This document shows, in pieces, positions 54,031-63,139 of a stretch of DNA of 64,000 nucleotides. Made by a program: the position numbers and the translations under genes. Every line of letters begins with the position of its first letter. Position 1 is the stretch's first letter. Location: positions 5,632,001 through 5,696,000 of the forward strand of contig NZ_RJUU01000001.1 of assembly GCF_003751445.1 (NCBI RefSeq). The letters run 5' to 3'. The stretch comes from Streptomyces sp. 840.1 (GTDB lineage Bacteria; Actinomycetota; Actinomycetes; Streptomycetales; Streptomycetaceae). Below the pieces are notes generated by a model. That model was not told where the DNA came from. It searched no databases and was given only the letters and a program-made list of their open reading frames with translations.

Positions 54031-54261
54031 ATGGATTACCCGGAGAGCTACCAACTGGTGTTTCAGTCGTCCGCTGTGGAGGACGACGCCGTGATCGTCC
54101 GGCGGACCGCGCAGGCCGGGGCCGGCGGATACCCGGTCTACGAGGACGAGACCGGGATCGTCCGGGCGGAGATCAGCGAGCGCGGCGAGGTGCGCATGCT
54201 CGCCAGTGGCGGGCACCAGGTGCTCGGCACGCCGCTGGTGGTGCCCGAACCGGCCGGATGA
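54031..54261 (+). CDS. Small hypothetical protein (DUF6296-like)
   Basis: A 76-residue protein starting MDYPESYQLVFQS, with GGYPVYEDETGIVRAEIS and RGEVRMLASGGHQ. This resembles a small actinobacterial family annotated DUF6296; I am moderately sure of that assignment. It is predicted to be a compact beta protein. ATG 54031 sits after GGAGAGGCC. Function unknown. Confidence 0.7.
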   Translation: MDYPESYQLVFQSSAVEDDAVIVRRTAQAGAGGYPVYEDETGIVRAEISERGEVRMLASGGHQVLGTPLVVPEPAG

Positions 54262-54482
54262 GACGAGGCCGGCGACGCCGGCCCGCCCTCCGCGAAGGCC
54301 GGAAAACGAACAGACTTCGCGGACCCCTATCACGTGCTCATGTCCGGTGACATCCTGCCGACGCAGGACAATTCGTCGCGAGGCGTCAAACACTTGGTCG
54401 AAATTTTGCCCCTGGTGGGATGCGCGGAGGAGACACCAGGCACACTCGACCTGTAGGAATCTCGCCACGAAGAGGATCACGC

Positions 54483-55067
54483 ATGATCACGTTGAAGAAG
54501 GAAGACGGCCCGGCGGATCTGGACGGGGTGACCCATCTGTCCATCGGGGTGTCCTGGGATCCCACTGTCGGCAGCAGTGGCGGGCTGATGGGCAAGCTCC
54601 GTCAGAAGAAGGGCACCGACCTCGACCTCATCGCCATCGCGATGCAGGGCGCGGAGCCGGTGCGGCTGGCCGGTCTGGACTCCCTGGACCCGCTGGGCAA
54701 CGGTTCTCTGGCGCACAGCGGCGACAACCAGACGGGGAAGGGCGACGGCGACGACGAGACCGTGACCGTCGACTTCGCCCGGGTGCCGTCGAACATCACG
54801 GCCATCGTCTTCATCGCCGCGGCGTACAAGAAGCACAGCTCCTTCCAGAGCGCGCGCAACATCAGCTTCAAGGTGTACGACGCGACGGGCGGCACCACCC
54901 AGCAGGTGGCCGACATCTGGCCGAGCCTGCTCAGCAACGACAACGGCTGCGCCGTGGCCAAGGCGTTCCGGGTCGGCGGGAGCTGGAAGCTCGAGGTGAT
55001 CAACGAGACCGGGAAGATCAAGCAGGGCGACGAGCAGGCCCTGATGCGCTTCGCCGTCAGCAAGTAA
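54483..55067 (+). CDS. TerD-family protein
   Basis: A 194-residue TerD/stress protein. Typical features are VTHLSIGVSWDP, LDLIAIAM, GDNQTGKGDGDDETVTVDF with calcium-binding acidic clusters, and NISFKVYDATGG. TerD domains bind calcium and respond to tellurite, phage and envelope stress; streptomycetes carry many copies. ATG 54483 follows GAAGAGGA. No other ter gene is adjacent. Confidence 0.9.
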   Translation: MITLKKEDGPADLDGVTHLSIGVSWDPTVGSSGGLMGKLRQKKGTDLDLIAIAMQGAEPVRLAGLDSLDPLGNGSLAHSGDNQTGKGDGDDETVTVDFARVPSNITAIVFIAAAYKKHSSFQSARNISFKVYDATGGTTQQVADIWPSLLSNDNGCAVAKAFRVGGSWKLEVINETGKIKQGDEQALMRFAVSK

Positions 55068-55130
55068 CCGGCGGACAGCCGGGGCGTGTTCCTGGAACCC
55101 GGCTTCCCCGTCCCGCACGCGCGGTGGTGT

Positions 55131-56012
55131 TCAGTCCACCCGGCGCCCGCGGGACGGGGGCGCCGCGTTTCCGGCGGCCAGTGGTGACCGGGCCAGTTCG
55201 ACGCAGCCCGCGGTGATCAGGCCCAGGGCCAGCAGTTCGGGAAGCAGCCACCAGCCGGTGCGCAGTTGCTCGCCGAACAGGGTCACCCCGTACAGGACGC
55301 TGATCAGGGCGTCGCCCAGCGTCAGGCACGGCTGGACCGCGACCAGCGTGCCCGCCTGGAGCGCGTTCTGGAGGAGGAACAGCGCGCCGACGCCCGCTGC
55401 GGCCGTCGCGTAGAGCTGCCAGGACTCGAAGAGCACCACCACCCCGTCGCCGTCACTGAGCCGCGCCATGGCGTCCTTCATGAGGGCGGCGGTGAGCGCG
55501 TACCCGCAGGCGGCGGCCAGACCGAGCAGCGCGGCCCGCGAGTTGCCCCGGGTGGCCCGCGCCCCGGCGATCAGCGCCGCCTCGAAGAGACCGGTGAGCA
55601 CCAGCGCCGGAACCCACGCCGCCCCGTGCACCGTCTCGCTCCCGCCGCCCGGAGCGGCCGACGCCATACCGAGCGCCAGACCGGCCGTCACGGCTGCCGC
55701 CCCGAGCCAGACGGGCCGGGGCACCCGCACCCGCATGACGAATCCGGCCAGGAGCAGGGTCGCCGGCAGCTCGATCACGAAGATCGGCTGGACCACCGCG
55801 ATCGGCCCGGTGGCCAGTGCGACTGCCTGACAGACGGCCGCGACGATCACCAGCGCGATGCCCGCCAGCCACACCTTCTGGCGCAGCAGATGACCGATCA
55901 GCGACATCCGCATCGCCTCCCGGTCCGGGACGTCGAGGGCTGCGCGGCGCTGGAGGACGGAGGCGGACCCGTTGCTGAGCGCGGTCAGGACGGCGAAGAG
56001 GACACTGATCAC
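55131..56012 (-). CDS. DMT-superfamily (EamA-like) transporter
   Basis: A 293-residue membrane protein with about nine or ten hydrophobic helices. Conserved positions resemble the small multidrug/EamA fold: LTALSNGSASVLQRRAA, GPIAVVQPIFVIELPATLLLAG, then in the second half FLLQNALQAGTLVAVQPCLTLGDALISV. GTG 56012 gives the normal N-terminus; the longer open frame is antisense to the next gene. Substrate unknown. Confidence 0.82.
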   Translation of the reverse strand: MISVLFAVLTALSNGSASVLQRRAALDVPDREAMRMSLIGHLLRQKVWLAGIALVIVAAVCQAVALATGPIAVVQPIFVIELPATLLLAGFVMRVRVPRPVWLGAAAVTAGLALGMASAAPGGGSETVHGAAWVPALVLTGLFEAALIAGARATRGNSRAALLGLAAACGYALTAALMKDAMARLSDGDGVVVLFESWQLYATAAAGVGALFLLQNALQAGTLVAVQPCLTLGDALISVLYGVTLFGEQLRTGWWLLPELLALGLITAGCVELARSPLAAGNAAPPSRGRRVD

Positions 56013-56112
56013 CGGTCCATGATGCGGGCGGACGGCGCCGGCAGCCGGGTCCCGCGCCCGGCGGGTGGGCGGACGCGGGAAACGCCGGACGGGGTGCCGC
56101 GCGAAGAACCGC

Positions 56113-56141
56113 GCCATCAGGACGGAATCCGTCCTGATGGC
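56113..56141. promoter_or_regulatory. 29-bp perfect palindrome upstream of AlkZ-like gene
   Basis: A 14-bp arm GCCATCAGGACGGA, a single central A, and the exact reverse complement. It lies in the 145-bp region shared by the divergent DMT transporter and winged-helix genes and covers the in-frame ATG at 56137. No T tract follows, so it is more like an operator than a terminator. A dimeric repressor site is the simplest reading. Confidence 0.65.
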
Positions 56142-56157
56142 CGCGTACCGTGCCGCC

Positions 56158-57312
56158 ATGGCCGAGAAGAAGAAGACCTCCTCCCCGGCGCCCGCGGTGC
56201 TCTCGCCGCGGGCACTGGGGCGCGCGACGCTGGAACGCCAACTGCTGCTCCGCCGGGCCTCGATGCCGGCCGCCGAAGCGATCCGGCACCTCGTCGGCCT
56301 CCAGGCGCAGAACACCAGGCCGCCCTACTTCCAGCTGCTCGCCCGGCTGGAGGGCTTCGAGCCGGGCGAACTCGCCGCGCTGATGGAGTCGCGCGAGGCC
56401 GTCCGCATCGTCACCCTGCGCTCCACCATCCACACCCACACCGCCGACGACGCCCTCACCCTGCGCCCCCTCGTCCAGGAGGCCCGCGACCGGGAGCTGC
56501 GCACGTTCCGGAAGGGGCTCGTGGGCGTGGACCTGGACCGGCTCCGCGACATCAGCCGGGAGTACGTCCAGGAGGCGCCCCGCACCCCGAAGGAGATCCG
56601 CGAGAGGCTGCTCACCGAGTGGCCCGACGCCGATCCGCAGGCCCTGAGCACGGCGGCCCGCTGCGTGCTGCCCCTGGTCCAGGTGACCCCGCGCGGGGTG
56701 TGGGGCAGGAGCGGCCGGGTGGCGCTGACCACCGTCGAGCACTGGCTCGACAGACCATCCGACCCGGTGCCCGCGCCCGACGCCACCGTGCTGCGCTACC
56801 TCGGCGCCTTCGGCCCCGCGTCCGTGCGGGACATGCAGGCATGGGCCGGACTGACCCGGCTGGGGGAGGTGTTCGACCGGCTCCGGCCGCGACTGGTCAC
56901 CTTCCGGGACGAGAACGGCGTCGAGCTGTTCGACCTGCCCGACGCCCCGCGCCCCGCCGAGGACACCCCCGCCCCGCCCCGCTTCCTGCCCGAGTTCGAC
57001 AACGTACTGCTGAGCCACGCGGACCGTACCCGGGTCATCCCGCCCCGGTTCAAGGGGCGCAACGGGGTGGGGAACCAGAACTACGGGAGCGTGCTGTTCG
57101 ACGGCTTCCTCGCCGCCCTGTGGCGGCTGGACGCCGGCCGGGGCGGCGCACCGGCGACCGTCACCGTGCAGGAGCTGCGCCCGCTGGGAGCGGCCGGGCA
57201 GGGCGCCGTCACGGCGGAGGCCGTCGCGCTGCTCTCCGTGATGACGGCGGCGGCCGGCGACGGCAGCGGACACGACGTCAGGTTCGCCCCGTTCATCGAC
57301 TTCGGTGAGTGA
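56158..57312 (+). CDS. Winged-helix DNA-binding (AlkZ-like) protein
   Basis: A 384-residue protein of the HTH_42/AlkZ-like family. The N-terminal region has the QxQ-containing HLVGLQAQNTRPPYF, equivalent to the catalytic Gln pair of AlkZ interstrand-crosslink glycosylases. Further stretches are IVTLRSTIHTHTADD and LPEFDNVLLSHADRTRVIP. AlkZ homologues unhook alkylated bases, sometimes for self-resistance to genotoxins. There is no Shine-Dalgarno site at either in-frame ATG (56137 or 56158), so the message may be leaderless. Confidence 0.82.
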   Translation: MAEKKKTSSPAPAVLSPRALGRATLERQLLLRRASMPAAEAIRHLVGLQAQNTRPPYFQLLARLEGFEPGELAALMESREAVRIVTLRSTIHTHTADDALTLRPLVQEARDRELRTFRKGLVGVDLDRLRDISREYVQEAPRTPKEIRERLLTEWPDADPQALSTAARCVLPLVQVTPRGVWGRSGRVALTTVEHWLDRPSDPVPAPDATVLRYLGAFGPASVRDMQAWAGLTRLGEVFDRLRPRLVTFRDENGVELFDLPDAPRPAEDTPAPPRFLPEFDNVLLSHADRTRVIPPRFKGRNGVGNQNYGSVLFDGFLAALWRLDAGRGGAPATVTVQELRPLGAAGQGAVTAEAVALLSVMTAAAGDGSGHDVRFAPFIDFGE

Positions 57313-57387
57313 GCGGATGAGCGGGCGCGTACCGGGGCAGGCGTGCACGCGTCACGAGCGGGCCGGGACCGGCGGGGCCGCGTCGCG

Positions 57388-58230
57388 TTACGGCAGCAGC
57401 CCCGCCCGCCGGGCGGCGACGACCGCCTCCAACCGGGTGTGCGCGCCGAGCTTGCGCATCGCGGAGCGCAGATAGCCCTTCACCGTCTCCGGGCGCAGCC
57501 CGAGCCGGCCCGCCGCCACCGCGTTCGTCGCGCCCGCCGCGACGCAGGCCAGGACATCGACCTCACGGGGAGCCAGCTGCACCTCCCCGGACCTCCGCAC
57601 CCGCGCACCGGCCGCCGAGGCGAGCCGCCCGCACACCGCGAGCAGCTCGTCGCGCAGCGCCGGGTCGAGGACCTTCGGCACCAGGGCGCGCAGTTCCCGG
57701 TGCGCCGACCTGACGTCCTCCCAGGCCTCCGGCGCGGCCCGCGGGTCGGTCACCTCCTCGCGGGTCACGGCGAGCAGCTGCTGCACCTCGTCCCGGACGG
57801 CCAGCGCCTGCTCCACGTCGCGGGCTGCGGCCACCGCCGCGTCGAACGTGCGGTCCCCGAGCGTGAGGGGCTCGCGCAGCGCTCCGTACAGCACCCCGCG
57901 CACCTTGCGGCGTACGACGACGGGTACCGCGACGACCGAGCGGAGCCCCTCCGCCGCCACGGCCACGTCGTACTCGTGGCTGATGTGGCGCGAGGAGTGG
58001 TAATCGGTCACCGCGCACGGCCGGGACAGCGCGATCGCCTTGCCGCCCAGACCGCTGCCGGCCGAGATCACCAGCCCGCGCAGCGCCGCGGTGTGCGCCC
58101 CGTTCAGCTCGGCGATCCTGGCATGTCGGGTGTCGGAGAGCAGCCCGCCGAATGCCACGGGCAGCCCGCTCGTCCGGCGCAGCCGCAGCAGCGCGGCCTG
58201 CATCTCCACCGCATCGACGGATTCCGGCAC
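57388..58230 (-). CDS. GAF-domain LuxR-type regulator
   Basis: A 280-residue regulator. Residues 20-140 form a GAF-like sensor (VVAVPVVVRRKVRGVLYGALREPL). The C-terminal 65 residues are a LuxR helix-turn-helix: LAPREVDVLACVAAGATNAVAAGRLGLRPETVKGYLRSAMRKLG, here as LAPREVDVLACVAAGATN and RPETVKGYLRSAMRKL. It diverges from the acyl-CoA ligase pair with a 137-bp gap, so it probably controls those genes. The ligand is unknown. Confidence 0.87.
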   Translation of the reverse strand: MPESVDAVEMQAALLRLRRTSGLPVAFGGLLSDTRHARIAELNGAHTAALRGLVISAGSGLGGKAIALSRPCAVTDYHSSRHISHEYDVAVAAEGLRSVVAVPVVVRRKVRGVLYGALREPLTLGDRTFDAAVAAARDVEQALAVRDEVQQLLAVTREEVTDPRAAPEAWEDVRSAHRELRALVPKVLDPALRDELLAVCGRLASAAGARVRRSGEVQLAPREVDVLACVAAGATNAVAAGRLGLRPETVKGYLRSAMRKLGAHTRLEAVVAARRAGLLP

Positions 58231-58367
58231 GATGACGCCTCTCTGCCCGGTCCCAGGGGTTCACTGGCTCCGGAGCACCCCCGTTCGGGGGTGGTGAGAC
58301 CCGGGTCACTGTTTACATCATGTCAGGATCCCGGAGAGACGGGTCCGGTCCGCAACGAGGAGGGCAC

Positions 58368-60044
58368 ATGCCGGCAACCAGTGCGACGGAGACGTTCCGG
58401 GCCGCCCGGGACTTCCTGCTGAAGCACCGCGAGGACTACCGAGCCGCCTACGAGGGCTTCCGCTGGCCCCGCAGCGACCACTTCAACTGGGCCCTGGACT
58501 GGTTCGACGTCATCGCCCGGGACAACGACCGCACCGCCCTGCACATCGTGGAGGAGGACGGCGGGCGCACCGAGATGTCCTTCGCCAGGATGTCCGCCCG
58601 CTCCAACCGGGCCGCGAACTGGCTGCGCGCCCAGGGCGTCCGGGAGGGCGACCGCATCCTCGTCATGCTCGGCAACCAGGTGGAGCTGTGGGAGACCGCG
58701 CTCGCCGCGATGAAGCTGCGCGCCGTCGTCATCCCCGCGACCCCGCTGCTGGGCCCGGCCGACCTGCGCGACCGGGTCGAGCGCGGCCGGGTGCGCCACG
58801 TGCTGGTCCGGGACGCGGACACCGCCAAGTTCGACGAGGTGCCCGGCCGCTACACCCGGATCGTCGTCGGCGCGGAGACCGAGGGCTGGCTCTCCTACAC
58901 CGGGGCCGACGAAGCGCCGGACACCTTCACGGCGGACCGGGAGACCGACGCCGACGAACCGCTGATGCTCTACTTCACCTCGGGCACCACCGCCAGCCCC
59001 AAGCTGGTCGAGCACACCCATGTGTCGTACCCCGTGGGCCACTTGTCGACGATGTACTGGATCGGTCTCAAGCCCGGCGACGTCCACCTCAATATCTCCT
59101 CGCCCGGCTGGGCCAAGCACGCCTGGTCCAATCTCTTCGCCCCGTGGACCGCCGAGGCGACCGTCTTCATCTTCAACTACACGCGCTTCGACGCCGCCCG
59201 GCTGATGGCCGAGATGGACCGCTCGCGCATCACCAGCTTCTGCGCGCCGCCCACCGTCTGGCGGATGCTCATCCAGGCCGACCTGACCCAGCTGAAGACC
59301 CCGCCGCGCGAGGTCGTCGCGGCCGGCGAACCGCTCAACCCGGAGGTCATCGAGTCGGTCCGGCGCGCGTGGGGCGTCACCATCCGCGACGGGTTCGGTC
59401 AGACGGAGACGGCCGTCCAGGTCGCCAACACCCCCGGCCAGACCCTGAAGGCCGGCTCGATGGGGCGCCCGAGCCCCGGCTTCGAGGTGGTGCTCCTGGA
59501 CCCGGTCAGCGGGGAGCCCGGCGCCGTCGAGGGCGAGATCTCCCTCGACCTGTCGGCCCACCCGGTCGGCCTGATGACCGGCTACCACGGCGACCCCGAC
59601 CGCACCGCCGAGGCCATGGCGGGCGGCTACTACCGCACGGGGGACATCGGCTCGCGCGACGAGGACGGCTACATCACCTACGTCGGCCGCGCGGACGACG
59701 TCTTCAAGGCCTCCGACTACAAGATCTCGCCGTTCGAGCTGGAGAGCGCCCTGCTGGAGCACGAGGCCGTCGCCGAGGCCGCCGTCGTACCGGCCCCCGA
59801 CCCGGTCCGGCTCGCCGTGCCGAAGGCGTACGTCGTGCTCGCCGAGGGCTGGGAGCCCGGACCCGACACGGCCAAGGTGCTCTTCGCTCACTCCCGCGCG
59901 GTCCTCGCCCCGTACAAGCGGGTCCGCCGGCTGGAGTTCGCCGAGCTGCCCAAGACCGTCTCGGGCAAGATCCGCCGGATCGAGCTGCGCGAGGCCACGG
60001 CCCGGGGCACCGGCACCGAGTACGCCGAGGAGGACCTGACATGA
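58368..60044 (+). CDS. AMP-dependent acyl-CoA ligase (medium-chain/benzoate type)
   Basis: A 558-residue ANL-superfamily ligase. The phosphate-binding loop is [17 protein letters not shown], the core motif is RDGFGQTE, the hinge is YYRTGDIG...[15 protein letters not shown], and the catalytic lysine is in [15 protein letters not shown] and GWAKHAWS segments match the acyl-CoA synthetase medium-chain and benzoate-CoA group. ATG 58368 follows GAGGAGGG. Its stop overlaps the ATG of the second ligase gene, so both are made together. Confidence 0.88.
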   Translation: MPATSATETFRAARDFLLKHREDYRAAYEGFRWPRSDHFNWALDWFDVIARDNDRTALHIVEEDGGRTEMSFARMSARSNRAANWLRAQGVREGDRILVMLGNQVELWETALAAMKLRAVVIPATPLLGPADLRDRVERGRVRHVLVRDADTAKFDEVPGRYTRIVVGAETEGWLSYTGADEAPDTFTADRETDADEPLMLYFTSGTTASPKLVEHTHVSYPVGHLSTMYWIGLKPGDVHLNISSPGWAKHAWSNLFAPWTAEATVFIFNYTRFDAARLMAEMDRSRITSFCAPPTVWRMLIQADLTQLKTPPREVVAAGEPLNPEVIESVRRAWGVTIRDGFGQTETAVQVANTPGQTLKAGSMGRPSPGFEVVLLDPVSGEPGAVEGEISLDLSAHPVGLMTGYHGDPDRTAEAMAGGYYRTGDIGSRDEDGYITYVGRADDVFKASDYKISPFELESALLEHEAVAEAAVVPAPDPVRLAVPKAYVVLAEGWEPGPDTAKVLFAHSRAVLAPYKRVRRLEFAELPKTVSGKIRRIELREATARGTGTEYAEEDLT

Positions 60045-61648
60045 CCGAGCTCTCCTACGCCCACGGCACCGGCTCCACCCCGCTGCTGGGCGACACCATC
60101 GGGCGCAGCCTCGACCGGGCGATCGAGGCGTACGGCGAGCGCGAGGCGCTGGTCGACGTGGTCTCCGGGCGGCGCTGGACGTACACGGAGTTCGGCTCGG
60201 CCGTCGGGGAGCTGGCCCGTGCGCTGATGGCGTCCGGGGTGGCCAAGGGCGACCGGGTCGGCATCTGGGCGCTCAACTGCCCCGAGTGGGTGCTCGTCCA
60301 GTACGCCACCGCCCGCATCGGCGCCGTCATGGTCAACATCAACCCCGCGTACCGGGCGCACGAGCTGGAGTACGTACTGAAGCAGGCCGGGATCTCGCTC
60401 CTGGCCGCCACCCTCTCGCACCGCACCAGCGACTACCGGGCGCTGGTGGACGAGGTTCGCGCGAACTGCCCCGCGCTGCGCGCCGTGCACTACATCGGCG
60501 ACCCCAGCTGGGACGAGCTGACGGCGGCCGCCGGATCGGTGACGGAGGATCAACTCCACGCGCGCGAGGCCGGGCTGTCCTGCGACGACCCGATCAACAT
60601 CCAGTACACCTCCGGCACCACGGGCTTCCCCAAGGGGGCGACCCTCTCCCATCACAACATCCTCAACAACGGCTATTTCGTGGGGGAGCTGGTCGCCTAC
60701 ACGGAACAGGACCGGGTCTGTCTGCCGGTGCCCTTCTACCACTGCTTCGGCATGGTCATGGGCAACCTCGGCGCCACCTCGCACGGCGCCTGCATCGTGA
60801 TCCCGGCCCCCGCCTTCGACCCTGTAGCCGTGCTCGCCGCCGTCGAGCAGGAGCGCTGCACCTCGCTGTACGGGGTCCCCACCATGTTCATCGCGGAGCT
60901 CAACCTCCCCGGCTTCGCCTCGTACGACCTCTCGTCCCTGCGCACCGGCATCATGGCCGGATCACCCTGCCCGGTCGAGGTGATGAAGCGGGTCGTGGCG
61001 GAGATGCACATGGACGAGGTGTCCATCTGTTACGGGATGACGGAGACCTCACCGGTCTCCACGCAGACCCGCCGCGACGACGACCTGGAACGCCGCACCG
61101 GCACCGTCGGCCGAGTGATGCCGCACATCGAGGTCAAGGTCATCGACCCGGCGACGGGCGTGACGCTGGAGCGCGGCGCCTCGGGCGAACTCTGCACCCG
61201 CGGCTACAGCGTGATGCTCGGCTACTGGGAGCAGCCCGACCGGACCGCAGAGGTGATCGACGCCGGGCGCTGGATGCACACCGGCGACCTCGCGGTGATG
61301 CGCGAGGACGGCTACGTACAGATCGTCGGCCGGATCAAGGACATGATCATCCGGGGTGGTGAGAACGTCTATCCGCGTGAGATCGAGGAGTTCCTCTACA
61401 GCCACCCCAAGATCGCGGACGTGCAGGTCGTGGGGGTGCCGGACGAGCGGTACGGCGAGGAGATCCTGGCCTGCGTCATCCCCGTGGACCCGGCGGACCC
61501 GCCGGTCCTGGAGGAGGTGGCGGCGTTCTGCCGCGGACAGCTGGCGCACTACAAGGTGCCGCGCCTGCTGGAGATCCTCGAAGCCTTCCCGATGACGGTC
61601 AGCGGGAAGGTCCGCAAGATCGAACTGCGGGAGAGCTACGGCCGGTAG
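60041..61648 (+). CDS. AMP-dependent fatty acyl-CoA synthetase
   Basis: A 535-residue ANL ligase that starts in an ATGA overlap with the preceding ligase. Motifs are [64 protein letters not shown] (cited as [14 protein letters not shown] and [11 protein letters not shown]) and [13 protein letters not shown]. It resembles ACSF2/medium-to-long chain fatty acid ligases. A tandem pair of different acyl ligases under one GAF-LuxR regulator suggests degradation of one substrate giving two acids, or overlapping chain lengths. Confidence 0.9.
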   Translation: MTELSYAHGTGSTPLLGDTIGRSLDRAIEAYGEREALVDVVSGRRWTYTEFGSAVGELARALMASGVAKGDRVGIWALNCPEWVLVQYATARIGAVMVNINPAYRAHELEYVLKQAGISLLAATLSHRTSDYRALVDEVRANCPALRAVHYIGDPSWDELTAAAGSVTEDQLHAREAGLSCDDPINIQYTSGTTGFPKGATLSHHNILNNGYFVGELVAYTEQDRVCLPVPFYHCFGMVMGNLGATSHGACIVIPAPAFDPVAVLAAVEQERCTSLYGVPTMFIAELNLPGFASYDLSSLRTGIMAGSPCPVEVMKRVVAEMHMDEVSICYGMTETSPVSTQTRRDDDLERRTGTVGRVMPHIEVKVIDPATGVTLERGASGELCTRGYSVMLGYWEQPDRTAEVIDAGRWMHTGDLAVMREDGYVQIVGRIKDMIIRGGENVYPREIEEFLYSHPKIADVQVVGVPDERYGEEILACVIPVDPADPPVLEEVAAFCRGQLAHYKVPRLLEILEAFPMTVSGKVRKIELRESYGR

Positions 61649-61678
61649 AGCCTACGGCCGGCCGGACCCGGGGTGCCG

Positions 61679-61921
61679 TCAGGCGGCTTCGATGATGTCG
61701 CCCGTCGCGGTGTCCCGGGTGGCGGCCGCCCATTCGATGAGGAGTACCTCGTACGCGGCGGACTCCACGGAGGACCAGTCCTGCCCGGCGCGCGCGTCCA
61801 CGAGGGCGCGGATCGCCTCGTTCGCCTCGACGGCGGCGGGATGGGCCGGCTGGGCGACGCGGGCGGGCTGCGGGGCGTGCGCCGGCGCATTGGGTGGAGA
61901 ATGCCGTGGAGTTAAGGCCAT
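61679..61921 (-). CDS. Small hypothetical protein
   Basis: An 80-residue protein. The first 30 residues are Pro/Ala-rich and likely flexible; the rest (EANEAIRALVDARAGQDWSSVESAAYEVLLIEWAAATRD, helical, residues 32-70) looks like two amphipathic helices. An ATG 14 codons upstream (61963) is an alternative start. Homologues are typical streptomycete hypotheticals. No function is suggested. Confidence 0.6.
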   Translation of the reverse strand: MALTPRHSPPNAPAHAPQPARVAQPAHPAAVEANEAIRALVDARAGQDWSSVESAAYEVLLIEWAAATRDTATGDIIEAA

Positions 61922-62103
61922 GCGCCCCACTGTAAGGCCCGCCACCGACAACCGACCGAACATCTGTGGCCCCTGGCCCGAACGTGACCGATAGCACTCG
62001 CTGTGGCCGGTTGGTTTCTGTGAGGTGCGGCACGTCGCGCCGAATACGCCCCCCCCGCCGCCGGTCCGGCCCGTGTTCTTCGTGAGCACGCGCACGCCCG
62101 CGC

Positions 62104-62838
62104 TCAGGCGCCGGTGCTGACCAGTTCGTCCGCAGGGCTGTTCACCGGCTGCGGGGTTCCGGTGAGGTCCATGACGAAGAGCGGGATGGCGAGCCCGTCC
62201 GCGCGCTCCCGGGCGTCGGGTGCGTATCCGGCGAGCGAGAACAGCACCCCGGACACCGAGGTGCTCAGCGCGTTGAGCCACAGGCATTCGACGTCGCGCA
62301 GCGCGGTCGCCCTGGTGGTGGAGTCGACCTGGGCGATCAGCCCCGCCGCCCGCAGGTCGATCCGGGACGAGGGGCGCTCGGCGGGCTGGACGACATCGCG
62401 GTAGCCGAGCCACTTCAGATACAGCGCTGCGGCGCCGACCGCGTCCCGCGCGGTACGGATCGTCAGTGGCCGGAACGCCGGTCTGGGGGCCGCGGCCGTA
62501 CGGGGCAGCGGGATGTGCGACGGCCGCACCGGCCCCTCCGCCCGTTGGGGGCCCGTGCCCGCCGCGCGGCCCGCAGACGCCACCGGGCGGACCGGGACCC
62601 GCAGCACCGCCCCGCAGGGGCAGCACAGCTCGGGCTGCGGCCACTGGTCGTGCCGCCCGCAGGCGCGGCAGCGCACCGTCACCCAGTCGTCGTTCCAGGT
62701 GCGGTGGGTGATCGTCGTGACGGGGGCGCCGCGCAGCAGCGGCGGGGCGGTCGGGGAGCCGCACGGGCACGGGTAGGCGGCTGTGACGTACGTGTGGTCG
62801 CGGCGGCAGGCCGGGCACCGTACCGGCACTGACTCCAC
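62104..62838 (-). CDS. Zinc-ribbon protein with Mrr-like restriction-endonuclease-fold domain
   Basis: A 244-residue protein started at GTG 62838 behind AAGGAG. The first 85 residues hold two zinc ribbons (RCPACRRDH...CPCGSP and RCRACGRHD...CCPCGAV). The C-terminal 110 residues look like an Mrr/PD-(D/E)xK fold: AALYLKWLGYRDVVQ, RIDLRAAGLIAQVDS, and the following helix-strand pattern SGVLFSLAGYAPDARERADGLAIPLFVMDL. The position normally Q-x-K reads Q-V-D, so the nuclease lysine is missing. It may bind DNA without cutting. The assignment to the fold is by pattern, not by search. Confidence 0.6.
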   Translation of the reverse strand: MESVPVRCPACRRDHTYVTAAYPCPCGSPTAPPLLRGAPVTTITHRTWNDDWVTVRCRACGRHDQWPQPELCCPCGAVLRVPVRPVASAGRAAGTGPQRAEGPVRPSHIPLPRTAAAPRPAFRPLTIRTARDAVGAAALYLKWLGYRDVVQPAERPSSRIDLRAAGLIAQVDSTTRATALRDVECLWLNALSTSVSGVLFSLAGYAPDARERADGLAIPLFVMDLTGTPQPVNSPADELVSTGA

Positions 62839-63139
62839 CCTGGGCTCCTTCCGCCGCGCGGGCCGCGGGCGAGCCGGGTTCCGGGCCGACTCCGCTCCGT
62901 ACCCCCATGCTCCACCAAGAGCGAGGTCCGGGGGAGGGAGTTGAGCCACTTCGAGGTACTGCCTCCGCTTGTCCGCACGGGCCCGTACCCATCCGCGCTC
63001 GGCCCCTCCCTTGACGGCTGTCCGGGCACACTTTAGATTTGCTTCCGTATAGCAGAATCAACTTTCCGTAATGCGGAATTGGTGCTCTCAGGTGGCGCGA
63101 CAGAGCCCGACTCCACCCAGGTCCGAGCAGGAGCACTCA
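62839..63139. other. 301-bp intergenic region with gcl control sites
   Basis: The stretch between the divergent zinc-ribbon gene and gcl. It carries two palindromic operators at 63043-63078 directly before gcl. The half near the zinc-ribbon gene has only a possible extended N-terminal frame and no other gene. Confidence 0.5.
63043..63078. promoter_or_regulatory. Tandem palindromic operators upstream of gcl
   Basis: TTCCGTATAGCAGAA (63043-63057) and TTCCGTAATGCGGAA (63064-63078) are two versions of one 15-bp inverted repeat, TTCCG-N5-CGGAA. The second is perfect and the first has one mismatch. Their starts are 21 bp apart, two helical turns. They end 61 bp before the gcl ATG. An IclR-type repressor such as the allantoin/glyoxylate regulator AllR is a likely owner, by gene context. 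Confidence 0.7.

Noticed and set aside
62041..62060. Run of C (CCCCCCCCCG-like) upstream of the zinc-ribbon gene end
   Set aside because: A short homopolymer in GC-rich intergenic DNA, outside any reading frame; no evidence of a switch.
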